The notes: a model not told the origin generated them from the letters alone. Shown: positions 17,164 through 25,514, numbered from the stretch's first letter. The stretch: 64,000 nucleotides of DNA from Brevibacillus reuszeri (GCF_002897295.1 NZ_BEXF01000003.1:124001-188000), one strand, 5' to 3'. Numbers and translations: made by a program.

Positions 17164-19617
17164 TTAGGAGTGATTTTCATCCTCTGAGGCAAGCCCTTGA
17201 TCGTCTTCCTCTAGATAGGATTCATCTTGATCTTCATCATGGATTTCCAGTTCGAGATCCATCTCATCCTCGTCATCCTGATTCTCTTCCCATTCTTCCT
17301 CAATGACATTGTCCAAAAGCGTTTCCTCCACTTCCGTTCCCTTTTCACCGATAGCAATCCACTGGAGGACTCCTGCGCTTTCCTGTTCGCCTGCTAAGCG
17401 AGTTACAGTAATGATCGCCGAAGTACGCTTCGTATATTTTAACGAGGCATAGAAGCCTGCTTGATTCGTCATCGCTACTATACAGTAATGCGTATCTGCA
17501 TAGGGCTGCGGTAATCTGACTGTGACATCTGTTGACTGCGTGTTGGCAGCCATCCGAAACGGAATAAAACCAAACTGCTGAAGTGTCACTCCCAAATGGC
17601 TAGTCGTTTCCACTGGCTGAAATGACAGCTTTTGCGGAGTAACTGAGTTGTCAGCGATATGGTTTTGCCCGATGGAACCAGGTGCTATCTTGGCCCCGTT
17701 CACTGCGCCGTTCGCGATTTTATCCTCAGTAATAGCACGAGTTACGAGATGCTGCGATTCTACACTGTTTTCAGCCAAATGCTCTGATGTGATCGAGCCT
17801 TTCTTGAGATGAATTCCGGTCAGGGTTCCTTTTACTACATGCTCGCCTCTCACCGATTGCATATCCAGCTTGGTGGCATCGATGCTTTGCTCTGCAATTT
17901 TATCGCGGGTGACGCTACCCTCTTGCAGCTTCTCCTTGGAAATGGATTTAGGCTGAATATGTTCATTTTGCACAGACAGACTGGCAAGATGAGTAGACGT
18001 TACTGCTTTGTCAGCAATTTTATCGCTCGTGACTGATGCTTTTCCCAAATGTCTTGTTTTGACCGCTTCTGTGGCCATTTTTGGGGCTGTAATAACGGAA
18101 TCAGCCAGCTTGTTAGTCGTGACACTCAGCTCGGTAATTTTGTCCGTTGAAACGGACTCTGGCGCCAGCTTGGAGGTCGTAACGACATGGTCTGCGAGAT
18201 GCAGCGTTTGAACAGCGTATTCAATTATATGATTACTGCCTATGAGCCGCTCGGTCAGATGCTGATCCTCAATCGATCGTTTGGCTATTTTTTCAGCGCG
18301 GACTGCACCATTAGTCAGATGCTTCGCTCCTACACTATCTTCCACAATCTGATGCTCGCCAACACTTCGATTTGCAAGCTTTTCTATCGTAACGCCCTTG
18401 TCTGCCAATTTGTCCGTTGTAACTTGTTGATTGCCAATTTTCTTCGTCGTTATAGAACCATCCTGCATATGGCTAGTCAAGATGCTGGATGCCTTAAGAT
18501 GCACGCTGCTGATCGATTCCTTTGCTACCTTTTCTGCGGTTACGCTTGAATGATCCAAGTGTTCCGTCAAGATCGCATACGGACTGATCTTATCGCTGGT
18601 GACCGCCTCTGGATGCAGATGTTGACTGTAGATCGTTTGAAAAGCAATATGCTGATCTGTCACACTGCCAGGACTCAAATTGTTGCTGTCAATGACTTGC
18701 TCAGCCAAATGATGGTGAAAAATAGCTCCCTCTCGGATGTGCCGGGACTCGATCGCATCCTCATCAATTTTTGGTGCTGTTACCGCTCCGTCACGCAGTT
18801 TGTCATTCGTGACAGCTCCATCTTCGATTTTGACCGTGTTAATCGAATAGTTGGCAAGGTTTCTTGTCAGGATGCTACCCATTTTTATTTTATCTGATGT
18901 AATCGACTGATCTTGAATCAACTCACTTGTAATCGACTGATCTTGAATCAACTCACTTGTAATCGCCTGCTCTTGAATATGCTTACTCTGGATTGCTCCA
19001 TCGGCAAATTTCATCGAGTCGATCATTTTGTCCGCAAGCTTTTCGGAAGTGATGCTATTATTGACTAGTTTTTGGCCAGAGATCGAATGATCCTGTATCA
19101 TATCACTCGTAATTACATTTCTGCCTAAATGCTCGCCGTGAATGGAATGGGGTGCGATTTTGTTGGACGTGATACTCCTGTCAGCCAGCTTGCTGCTATC
19201 CACTGCATAATCCTTTAACAGGACGCTATCGATCGTTCCTGGTTTGATTTTGGAGGAATCAATGGCTCGATTTGCGATTTTTTCTGTGGTTACGGATTGA
19301 TCCGTCAAATCATCGGTATATACAAATGATTGAACACGATCATCATTGCGCTCTTTTATTACTTTCGAGTACGTAGTCTGGTTGGAGGAAACACTTTGCT
19401 TAGGGATTTTTTGCAGAGGTGGGTAATGCTGTGCACCCTTCCCTGCATATGAGCTCGATTGCTGTATATTGCTCGAATCCGTTTCTAACAGCTCCGTTTC
19501 CAAATCATGCATCCATTCTACTTCGGGAGGTGATTGCATCAACGGAATTTCAGCCGGGGTCTGCCTGATGGTTTTCCCAAGGTTCTTGTTTAACTTACGT
19601 CGGTTCACATTCGCCAT
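17164..19617 (-). CDS. Giant decapeptide-repeat protein, probable fibrous surface or spore protein
   Basis: 817 residues. Residues 1-107 are a basic then polar head without signal peptide. Residues 108-667 are 56 consecutive ten-residue repeats with no phase slip; the typical unit is S/A-I/V-T-S-x-K/H-I/L-x-x-x (for example SVTSDKIADK). Hydrophobic residues at positions 2 and 7 and K or H at position 6 are nearly invariant. Residues 668-757 form a small beta-rich domain ending in LQWIAIG, reminiscent of tail-fibre or H-type-lectin C-terminal domains (inference). Residues 758-817 are highly acidic. Similar repeats occur in phage tail fibres, but no phage genes are near. It is a monocistronic gene with AGGAGG before ATG. 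Function unknown. Confidence 0.85.
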   Translation of the reverse strand: MANVNRRKLNKNLGKTIRQTPAEIPLMQSPPEVEWMHDLETELLETDSSNIQQSSSYAGKGAQHYPPLQKIPKQSVSSNQTTYSKVIKERNDDRVQSFVYTDDLTDQSVTTEKIANRAIDSSKIKPGTIDSVLLKDYAVDSSKLADRSITSNKIAPHSIHGEHLGRNVITSDMIQDHSISGQKLVNNSITSEKLADKMIDSMKFADGAIQSKHIQEQAITSELIQDQSITSELIQDQSITSDKIKMGSILTRNLANYSINTVKIEDGAVTNDKLRDGAVTAPKIDEDAIESRHIREGAIFHHHLAEQVIDSNNLSPGSVTDQHIAFQTIYSQHLHPEAVTSDKISPYAILTEHLDHSSVTAEKVAKESISSVHLKASSILTSHMQDGSITTKKIGNQQVTTDKLADKGVTIEKLANRSVGEHQIVEDSVGAKHLTNGAVRAEKIAKRSIEDQHLTERLIGSNHIIEYAVQTLHLADHVVTTSKLAPESVSTDKITELSVTTNKLADSVITAPKMATEAVKTRHLGKASVTSDKIADKAVTSTHLASLSVQNEHIQPKSISKEKLQEGSVTRDKIAEQSIDATKLDMQSVRGEHVVKGTLTGIHLKKGSITSEHLAENSVESQHLVTRAITEDKIANGAVNGAKIAPGSIGQNHIADNSVTPQKLSFQPVETTSHLGVTLQQFGFIPFRMAANTQSTDVTVRLPQPYADTHYCIVAMTNQAGFYASLKYTKRTSAIITVTRLAGEQESAGVLQWIAIGEKGTEVEETLLDNVIEEEWEENQDDEDEMDLELEIHDEDQDESYLEEDDQGLASEDENHS
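17617..19296 (-). repeat. 56 tandem 30-bp coding repeats
   Basis: The 1680-bp region codes for the 56 in-phase decapeptides of the fibre-like protein. Most copies have diverged at DNA level while the amino-acid pattern at positions 1, 2, 6 and 7 is kept, showing selection on the protein rather than recent amplification. Confidence 0.9.
18901..18960 (-). repeat. Exact 30-bp tandem duplication
   Basis: Positions 18901-18930 and 18931-18960 are identical, coding for two successive copies of the ITSELIQDQS unit (repeats 12 and 13). This is the only perfect pair noticed in the array and looks like the latest expansion step. Confidence 0.95.
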
Positions 19618-19720
19618 AGAGTCTCCTTGCCTCCTGATGTCTTTCCCTTATCATTTTGTAGGATATTCATCTGTATAGGCGTTTGGTACCGTCATAGGAA
19701 AAATGTTTAGCGGACGACGC

Positions 19721-19757
19721 AAAAAAACCGCAAGCCAGCGCTTTCGCACCAGCCTGC
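19721..19757 (-). terminator. Intrinsic terminator of the FtsH-like gene
   Basis: On the minus strand GCAGGCTGG and CTGGCTTGC pair (some G-T) with an inner GCG/CGC, followed by GG and seven T. It separates the protease operon from the repeat-protein gene, so the latter needs its own promoter in 19618-19720. A near match to a sigma-K -10 (AATATCCTA) is present there, but its -35 spacing is poor. Confidence 0.85.
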
Positions 19758-19777
19758 AGTCTACTTGATAAACGCTA

Positions 19778-21292
19778 TTAGACAGCTACTTCTTCTTTTT
19801 TCACTTGCTTTAGCAATGTGCGGAACTCGTCACCTTGCAGCACTTCAGCCTCCATCAGTGTGTGCAGCCCAGTCTGGAATACAGCATCAAACTGTTTGAG
19901 TAAGGTACGAGTCTGTTCCAGCATATTATCTAGCAGTCGTTCTACCTCATCGTGAATGCGCGTTTTGTCTACGTATTGCAGATGGACAATCCCCAGACGA
20001 GACATCCCGCTTTGTACAATCTCTTGGGCCATACCCAGCGCTTGCTCAAAATCGTTTTTGGAGCCTGTACTGCGACCGCCATAGTAAATCTCTTCGGCGA
20101 CCGCTCCACCCAGACAAACCATGATTTGCTTTTCCATCGCTTCCTTGGTGTACAAGTAACGGTCTTCCATCGGATTTTGGCGAACATATCCGAGTGCTTT
20201 GCCACGAGGACTGAGTGTTACCTGCGATACAGAACCAGGCCGAACCATTTCACTAGCGATGGCATGACCCAGCTCATGCAAAGCGACACGCTTCTTCTCC
20301 TCCTCGGACGCTTCCCGGTCTACCTTTTCCCCAAGCATGACCTTGTCGACGGCATACGCAAAATGCTTCGCTTCGATCTTCTCACAAGCGTCCCGCATTG
20401 CATAAATCGCGGCTTCATTGGCTACGCTTTCCAGCTGGGCGCCGGAGAATCCGAATGTCTCCTGTGCGACCTTTTCCAGTGTAACGTCGGAGCCAAGCGG
20501 CTTGTTGGCTGTGTGAATCGTCAAAATCTGTTCACGCGCCGGCTTATCAGGCAAATCGACAATGATGTGTCGGTCAAAACGACCTGGGCGAAGCAGCGCA
20601 GCATCCAGCATATCTTTGCGGTTAGTCGCAGCCATGACAAGGACACGCGGCTTGTCACTCGTGGCCACTCCATCCATCTCGGTCAACAGCTGGTTCAACG
20701 TTTGATCGTATTCCCGCTGCTGCTGGCCATCTCGTTTTCCGCCGATTACATCAATCTCATCAATAAAAATAATCGCGCTATCCTGATTGTTTTTTTCTGC
20801 CATGGTTTTCGCTTCTTTAAACAGCTCACGCACACGTTGTGCCCCAACCCCTACGTACATCTCCACGAACTGCGAGCCAGACGCTGCTACAAAAGCAGAA
20901 TTTGTGTAATTCGCTGCTGCCTTTGCCATCAACGTCTTTCCTGTACCTGGGGGCCCTGTCAAAAGCACACCTTTTATAGGGCGAATGCCATACTGTGCAA
21001 TTTTATCCTTGTAGACGAGAAAATCGAGCGCTTCTTTTAACTCCTTTTTCGCGCGCTCTTGGCCACCGATGTCAGCGAACTGTACATCCGATTTGGGAAT
21101 CTCGTGTTTGTTTTGCTTTCGTTTCCCGCCGAGTGCAACGTTGCCGCCCCGGCCTCCCTGCTGTCTTATGACCATGAAGTAAATAGCCCCAAGTACCAGA
21201 GCAAAAAGCAGGAAAGGAGTAATGTTCACACCTAGAAACATCAAGAAAATCAGGACTCCGGGAACGACGCCGATCAGTAATTCTTTACCCAC
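19778..21292 (-). CDS. Short FtsH-type ATP-dependent zinc metalloprotease
   Basis: 504 residues, against about 630-650 for housekeeping FtsH. Two hydrophobic segments (about 5-20 and 25-42) are joined by only a few residues, so the extracytoplasmic domain is missing. The AAA+ domain has Walker A GPPGTGKT (113-120), Walker B IIFIDEID (174-181) and the arginine-finger region LLRPGRFDRH. The M41 protease has HELGH (339-343) and the third zinc ligand Asp414 in GSKNDFEQA, so it should be active. GTG start with GAGGTGA upstream. Its start overlaps the partner gene at 21285-21812. A housekeeping FtsH presumably lies elsewhere; this looks like a specialised paralogue. Confidence 0.88.
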   Translation of the reverse strand: MGKELLIGVVPGVLIFLMFLGVNITPFLLFALVLGAIYFMVIRQQGGRGGNVALGGKRKQNKHEIPKSDVQFADIGGQERAKKELKEALDFLVYKDKIAQYGIRPIKGVLLTGPPGTGKTLMAKAAANYTNSAFVAASGSQFVEMYVGVGAQRVRELFKEAKTMAEKNNQDSAIIFIDEIDVIGGKRDGQQQREYDQTLNQLLTEMDGVATSDKPRVLVMAATNRKDMLDAALLRPGRFDRHIIVDLPDKPAREQILTIHTANKPLGSDVTLEKVAQETFGFSGAQLESVANEAAIYAMRDACEKIEAKHFAYAVDKVMLGEKVDREASEEEKKRVALHELGHAIASEMVRPGSVSQVTLSPRGKALGYVRQNPMEDRYLYTKEAMEKQIMVCLGGAVAEEIYYGGRSTGSKNDFEQALGMAQEIVQSGMSRLGIVHLQYVDKTRIHDEVERLLDNMLEQTRTLLKQFDAVFQTGLHTLMEAEVLQGDEFRTLLKQVKKEEVAV

Positions 21293-21812
21293 GAGCCGTC
21301 ACCTCTTTTTCCTTGGAACGGGGTACGATCGTATAAAAATCCTCCGTTCCTTTTTTCATGTAAACATAAATATTGGCATCATCCATGAGCGCTGTCGCTT
21401 CATCCAGCTTGTTTTCCGCTTTCCATTCCGACACCATTTGCGGAATACGGCTGTATTGGTGCAAATCAATCGCTTCTGTAAACAAAAACTGTCCATTTTT
21501 CCAAATGTCGTTCATCGCTTGTGATTGGTTCACCACGCGAATTGCTACCTCTTTATCACCAGCAAGCTTGGATGTATTCGCTACCAGCTCACGATATTCT
21601 TGTGGAAAGTTTTCTGGTTTTGTAACCTTCAAATCTATCTCAATCTTGTCTTTCCCTATAATCAATTGACCCAGCGTGGCTGAATGAATCTGGCCTACCT
21701 CTGTACGGATCGGTTCTTCGATCTCCATCTTTTGATACAAGAACCATCCACCGAACAGGAGTACCAGTGTCGCCAGCAAGGACAAGCCTATCGCACTTTT
21801 TTTCAACTGCAC
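21285..21812 (-). CDS. Membrane-anchored extracytoplasmic partner of the FtsH-like protease
   Basis: 175 residues from GTG 21812 with AGGGGGAG upstream. Residues 7-26 are one transmembrane helix (AIGLSLLATLVLLFGGWFLY) and the rest is a soluble domain predicted outside the membrane. I do not recognise the family. The 8-nt overlap with the downstream protease gene implies coupled translation. Because the protease lacks an extracytoplasmic domain, this protein may supply that function or adapt substrates (inference). Confidence 0.75.
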   Translation of the reverse strand: MQLKKSAIGLSLLATLVLLFGGWFLYQKMEIEEPIRTEVGQIHSATLGQLIIGKDKIEIDLKVTKPENFPQEYRELVANTSKLAGDKEVAIRVVNQSQAMNDIWKNGQFLFTEAIDLHQYSRIPQMVSEWKAENKLDEATALMDDANIYVYMKKGTEDFYTIVPRSKEKEVTARG

Positions 21813-21873
21813 AGCTACTCCCCCTATGTCATGTTTTCTCGTTCTTGTTTCTCTCTCTTCAACGAAACCAGTA

Positions 21874-21882
21874 TATCATATG
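21874..21882 (-). promoter_or_regulatory. Sigma-K/E-like -10 element before the FtsH pair
   Basis: CATATGATA on the minus strand fits the sigma-K -10 consensus CATANNNTA, and CATATGAT is close to sigma-E. No AC pair stands at the ideal distance; ATA lies about 15 nt upstream. Tentative. Confidence 0.3.
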
Positions 21883-21921
21883 AGTATATCAATTTTTTAT
21901 ACAGTTATTGGCTCAAATGCC

Positions 21922-21955
21922 AAACAGACCTCTCCCACTAGGGAAAAGGTCTGTT
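21922..21955 (-). terminator. Probable terminator after ypmB
   Basis: AACAGACCT and AGGTCTGTT form a 9-bp stem with a 16-nt loop, directly after the ypmB stop codon. The T content downstream on the minus strand is low (TTTGGCATTT), so efficiency may be limited. Confidence 0.55.
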
Positions 21956-21969
21956 CATAGCGGCGATTA

Positions 21970-22449
21970 TTAGGTTGGAGATAGCGTGTAAGCTGTAATC
22001 AGTGTCCCACTAAAAAGATCGTAATGAAGGTAATGAAATCGTCCATCCTGATCTTTGAGGGTTACTTCCCAAAAACGCTTTTCAGCGTCCAATCCCGGAA
22101 CGATATGCCTGATTTCAGCATTGGGAAAGCTCTTTTGCACAGCTGCTTCTACATTTTTCCTAGGCACGGCCCGTTCCATACTATCAAAAGCTGCCGTTTT
22201 ATCTGTCAGCCAAGCGACAACTGAAGTACCTGCTTTATTTTTACCCAATACAACGGCATAGCTTTCTTTGCCACGATACTCATCTATGGATTCAATCTCG
22301 GTGATCGTGGTTCGATCTTGGACCCATTGACGAACACCCTCATCAAAAGCTTGTCTCTCCCCTGCAACAGAGGAAGTCAAATGGTACGCAAATCCCGCTC
22401 CTGTAAGCAGGATGACTGCGATTACTCCCACAACAATTCTTACAAACAC
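21970..22449 (-). CDS. ypmB: TseB/YpmB-like membrane protein with PepSY-type domains
   Basis: 159 residues: one N-terminal TM helix (about 4-23), then a repeated alpha/beta domain with KESYAVVLGKNKAGTSVVAWL and KRFWEVTLKDQDGRFHYLHYDLFSG, the pattern of the TseB (YpmB) family. In B. subtilis the protein works with PBP2A in cell-wall elongation. Gene order near dinG and asnS agrees with B. subtilis. It lies 29 nt after the membrane-protein gene at 22479-23195. Confidence 0.82.
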   Translation of the reverse strand: MFVRIVVGVIAVILLTGAGFAYHLTSSVAGERQAFDEGVRQWVQDRTTITEIESIDEYRGKESYAVVLGKNKAGTSVVAWLTDKTAAFDSMERAVPRKNVEAAVQKSFPNAEIRHIVPGLDAEKRFWEVTLKDQDGRFHYLHYDLFSGTLITAYTLSPT

Positions 22450-22478
22450 TGCTAAATTACTCCTTTATTTGCTTGACC

Positions 22479-23195
22479 TTATAATCGGAAACGGAGCTGT
22501 TGCTGCTTTACTCCCGTTGCCGTCTGCATGCTCAGTTCAAGCTCCAGCTGCCGAATTTGCTTGGATTCAGAATCATACCAGAGCTGATAATCAACGCCAA
22601 TTCCTTTCGCTACATCTGCCGGCAAATCGTTCATGGGGAAAGACGGTCCAAGCCACATCGACAGCAGAGAGGTCACCTCATGTGCAGGTACAGACAAACG
22701 ATATCCATGCAAGCCTTGCCCACCTGGGTCTTGAATGCTTTTTGCCTTCACCGATTGCAATACCCCTTTAATCAAGGCTGCATGCTCATACGGCGTGAAA
22801 AGAGCATACGGCAGTGATGCATCATTTTGAATCTGTCCATCAATTTGAATAGCGATTCGCTGCTGCGCATCGCGTGACATCTCAAATTTGTGTCCACTAA
22901 CTTCTCCATTCAGCTCAAACCGTTCATGCTGATATCGTCCATTTAAAGCACTGTCCTGCATATAAACAATGAAAGAACGCTCCTCATCTTGTGTCAATTG
23001 ATCCAAGAGCTCAGACAATGCCACAGGATTGCGATCTCCATCTATTGCCTGATCAGACGATGCTGTTTTATCTGTCCCCATTTTGTTGCCGACCGCCCCG
23101 AGTGTAATCCCGATGAGGAATAGCCCAATAAAAATAGGAATGAGCCACCACATCTGTTTGGGCCTTATATACACATACCGTTCCCCCTGTCCCAT
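22479..23195 (-). CDS. Single-pass membrane protein of unknown function
   Basis: 238 residues. A cytoplasmic N-tail of about 15 residues, one TM helix (about 16-34, WLIPIFIGLFLIGITLGAV), then a soluble extracytoplasmic domain rich in beta-strand pattern, with sections resembling a lipoprotein-localisation-like beta fold (RYQHERFELNGEVSGHKFEM). I do not recognise a family. Directly upstream of ypmB in the same orientation, it may act in the same cell-envelope process (inference). Confidence 0.75.
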   Translation of the reverse strand: MGQGERYVYIRPKQMWWLIPIFIGLFLIGITLGAVGNKMGTDKTASSDQAIDGDRNPVALSELLDQLTQDEERSFIVYMQDSALNGRYQHERFELNGEVSGHKFEMSRDAQQRIAIQIDGQIQNDASLPYALFTPYEHAALIKGVLQSVKAKSIQDPGGQGLHGYRLSVPAHEVTSLLSMWLGPSFPMNDLPADVAKGIGVDYQLWYDSESKQIRQLELELSMQTATGVKQQQLRFRL

Positions 23196-23254
23196 TTTTG
23201 TCTTTAGCCTATGCTATACGGGAAGGTTTTAGAACGGCACGGAAAACTTGCTAA

Positions 23255-23283
23255 TCATAGCATGGTGGCGGTCGGTCATACTA
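23255..23283 (+). promoter_or_regulatory. Candidate sigma-G (forespore) promoter
   Basis: TCATA (23255-23259) and CATACTA (23277-23283) are separated by 17 nt. CATACTA is a perfect sigma-G-type -10, and ATA fits the 3' part of the -35. It is correctly oriented and about 27 nt upstream of the small gene at 23310. Confidence 0.45.
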
Positions 23284-23309
23284 CCTATACACCCCGAGGA
23301 GGTGAGCGC

Positions 23310-23471
23310 GTGAAATGGTCGCAACAAACCCCCTCTCCTGACATACTAGGGTTTCTGTTACAGGAATACCGCGTCTCATGGGCAGGTTTGTCCTCACCAC
23401 TACGTCGATTGTCGCACACACCCACACTACATTTTCGCCATCATTCCCTGACAGAGCTATGGCGAAAATGA
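23310..23471 (+). CDS. Small basic protein, putative forespore gene
   Basis: 53 residues from a GTG at 23310 preceded by GAGGAGGTGAGCGC, one of the strongest ribosome binding sites in the window. The protein (starting VKWSQQTPSPDILGFLLQEY) is rich in Arg, His and Ser and has no TM segment. It is one of very few plus-strand genes. A plus-directed terminator follows at 23526. I do not recognise it. A longer frame starts at 23211 but has no ribosome binding site. Confidence 0.55.
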   Translation: MKWSQQTPSPDILGFLLQEYRVSWAGLSSPLRRLSHTPTLHFRHHSLTELWRK

Positions 23472-23525
23472 GCGAACGACCCGAGTAATACCCAATTTCC
23501 CCTACCTACACCTTTACTTCTTTTA

Positions 23526-23555
23526 CTCCTGTCCACACCTGACAGGAGCCTTTTT
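23526..23555 (+). terminator. Terminator of the small plus-strand gene
   Basis: CTCCTGTC and GACAGGAG pair around a 7-nt loop and are followed by CC and five T on the plus strand. The minus strand has no T-run after the stem, so it serves plus-strand transcription. Its end overlaps the mtaD stop codon. Confidence 0.7.
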
Positions 23556-24858
23556 ACCGTTTCAACGATTGGAATACGCGATTTGCTTCGTAAATGGCAC
23601 GTTCTTCATCAATCGTCAACAGCTTATGGTTACGCATGAGAAACTTACCTGCTACAATCGTATCTTTTACATCTCGTCCATTGGCAGCGTACACCACATG
23701 TGAAATTGGTTCATGAGCAGGGTGGAAATGGGCTTGGTGACTATCGAGAACGATGATGTCTGCCTGCTTGCCCACTTCAAGCGAGCCGAGTGTATCAGCC
23801 TGGAACACGCCATCTGCACCATAACGGGTAGCCATGCGCAAGGCTTCTTCGGCAGGCACTGCTACCGGATCGTTGTTCACGCCTTTATGCAGAATCGCAG
23901 CCAGCTTCAATTCTTCAAACAAATTGAGGTTGTTATTGCTTGCAGAGCTGTCGGTTCCCAAGGAAACACTTACGCCCTTTGCCAGCATTTTTGGTACAGG
24001 AGCTACCCCGCTTGCCAGCTTCAGATTGCTGACAACGTTATGGGAAACCTTCACGTTATATTTTGCCAAGATGTCGATCTCTTCATCCGTCAAATGTACT
24101 GCGTGCGCAACCAGGGTCGGACGTGCGAACATGCCCAGCTTTTCCAGATGAGCAACTGGTCGCAGGCCGTAATCTTTTTCATTTTGTCCCACTTCCCACG
24201 CCGTTTCTGACATATGAATGTGGAGAGGCAGGGACAGCTCATCTGCCTTTTCGATGATTTGGGTGATGAATTCTGGAGAGCAGGTGTACGGCGCATGGGG
24301 TGCCATCATCACGGTAATACGACCATCTGCCTGGTTATGCCATTCCTTCGCAAACAACGTAGCATCCTTCAGCTTGGTTTGACGCTCTTCTTCTGAGCAA
24401 AGACCAATCATACCGCGGCACAGACGCGCACGCATACCGGATGCTTCTACGGCCTTTGCCACCTCGTCCATATGATCGTACATATCGACGAAGGTAGTAG
24501 TACCTGTGCGAATCATCTCAATCAGAGACAGCTGTGTACCCCATTTAACGGAGTTGCCAGTAAATTGAGCTTCCAATGGCCACATTTTGTCTTCCAGCCA
24601 TTGCTGCAACGGGAGATCATCCGCATAGCCGCGTAGCAAGGACATACCTGCGTGTCCGTGTGTATTAATCAGACCTGGCAGGATGAAGTCTCCTTTTTGG
24701 TCGATGACTTCATCGTAGCCGGCGTCAGACAGATCTTCTGGAGTCGGTCCTACATAAGTAATCTTGTTGCCTTCAAAAGCTACAGCACCATCATGGATGA
24801 CTTCGTTTTGGTCATTTGCTGTGATGACAGTTGCATGAATGAGGATCGTTTTTTTCAT
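23554..24858 (-). CDS. mtaD: 5-methylthioadenosine/S-adenosylhomocysteine deaminase-type amidohydrolase
   Basis: 434 residues. Metal ligands H67 and H69 lie in PGLINTHGHAGMSLLRGY, followed by LPLQQWLEDKMWPLE, a signature of MtaD/TrzN-like deaminases. Later ligands are in HAPYTCSP, HIHMSET and LGTDSSASNNNLN. It should deaminate MTA or SAH (or related adenosines) as a purine and methionine salvage step. The gene lies 16 nt after rex, so the two are probably co-transcribed. Confidence 0.9.
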   Translation of the reverse strand: MKKTILIHATVITANDQNEVIHDGAVAFEGNKITYVGPTPEDLSDAGYDEVIDQKGDFILPGLINTHGHAGMSLLRGYADDLPLQQWLEDKMWPLEAQFTGNSVKWGTQLSLIEMIRTGTTTFVDMYDHMDEVAKAVEASGMRARLCRGMIGLCSEEERQTKLKDATLFAKEWHNQADGRITVMMAPHAPYTCSPEFITQIIEKADELSLPLHIHMSETAWEVGQNEKDYGLRPVAHLEKLGMFARPTLVAHAVHLTDEEIDILAKYNVKVSHNVVSNLKLASGVAPVPKMLAKGVSVSLGTDSSASNNNLNLFEELKLAAILHKGVNNDPVAVPAEEALRMATRYGADGVFQADTLGSLEVGKQADIIVLDSHQAHFHPAHEPISHVVYAANGRDVKDTIVAGKFLMRNHKLLTIDEERAIYEANRVFQSLKR

Positions 24859-24874
24859 GAGTACACTCCGTTCT

Positions 24875-25498
24875 CTACGTTAAATAATAGGCCAAGCTTT
24901 GCAGATTGGAAGTCACATCTGCGTAATGGATTCTTACATCCTTTGGTGCTCGGATCGTCGTTGGTGCAAAATTCAGGATGCCTTTGATCCCCGCTTGAGT
25001 CAACAGATCACATACGGATTGCGCAGCTGGCGCCGGAACAGTAATAATCGCCAGCTTGATTTGCTTTGCAGCAATGGTTTCTGCCAGCTCATCCAACGGC
25101 TGAATGGATAGACCAGCAAGCTCATTCCCTACCTTTTTGGGATTGCTGTCAAAAATAGCCGCAATCCGCATGTTATCTTTCAAATAAGCGTTATAGTTGC
25201 TGATGGCGTGTCCTAAATTTCCGGCCCCTACGAGAGCAACTCTGATTTCATCAGTCAATTTCAAAATTTGCCGGATCTTCTCCACCAAGTAATTTACATC
25301 ATAGCCAATACCTTTTTTCCCGAAATCACCAAATGCAGCCAGGTCTTTTCGGATTTGGGCGGGATTTACATCGAGATTCCTGCCCATCTGCTGGGAAGAA
25401 ACGGTTGTCACCTCGACTTGCTGTAAATAACTGAGGTAACGCAGATAAATCGGCAGGCGGCGGACGACCGCTTCCGAAATCTTTTCGTGTTTCGCCAC
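24875..25498 (-). CDS. rex: Redox-sensing transcriptional repressor Rex
   Basis: 207 residues from a GTG start with AAGGGGGG upstream. The N-terminal winged helix (about 5-75) includes YLSYLQQ and QIRKDLAAFGDFGKKGIGYDV, and the Rossmann domain has GAGNLGHAI at 91-99. Rex senses the NADH/NAD+ ratio and represses fermentation and respiration genes. Placement near dinG/asnS differs from B. subtilis. Confidence 0.95.
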   Translation of the reverse strand: MAKHEKISEAVVRRLPIYLRYLSYLQQVEVTTVSSQQMGRNLDVNPAQIRKDLAAFGDFGKKGIGYDVNYLVEKIRQILKLTDEIRVALVGAGNLGHAISNYNAYLKDNMRIAAIFDSNPKKVGNELAGLSIQPLDELAETIAAKQIKLAIITVPAPAAQSVCDLLTQAGIKGILNFAPTTIRAPKDVRIHYADVTSNLQSLAYYLT

Positions 25499-25514
25499 GT
25501 TCGGTCTTCCCCCC

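Noticed and set aside
17617..19296. CRISPR-like or satellite array
   Set aside because: The 30-bp periodicity is coding, copies differ at DNA level, there are no spacers, and no cas genes are near.
19952..21040. 362-codon open frame on the plus strand
   Set aside because: It is antisense to the FtsH-like gene, whose motifs are fully conserved; no ribosome binding site or recognisable protein pattern.
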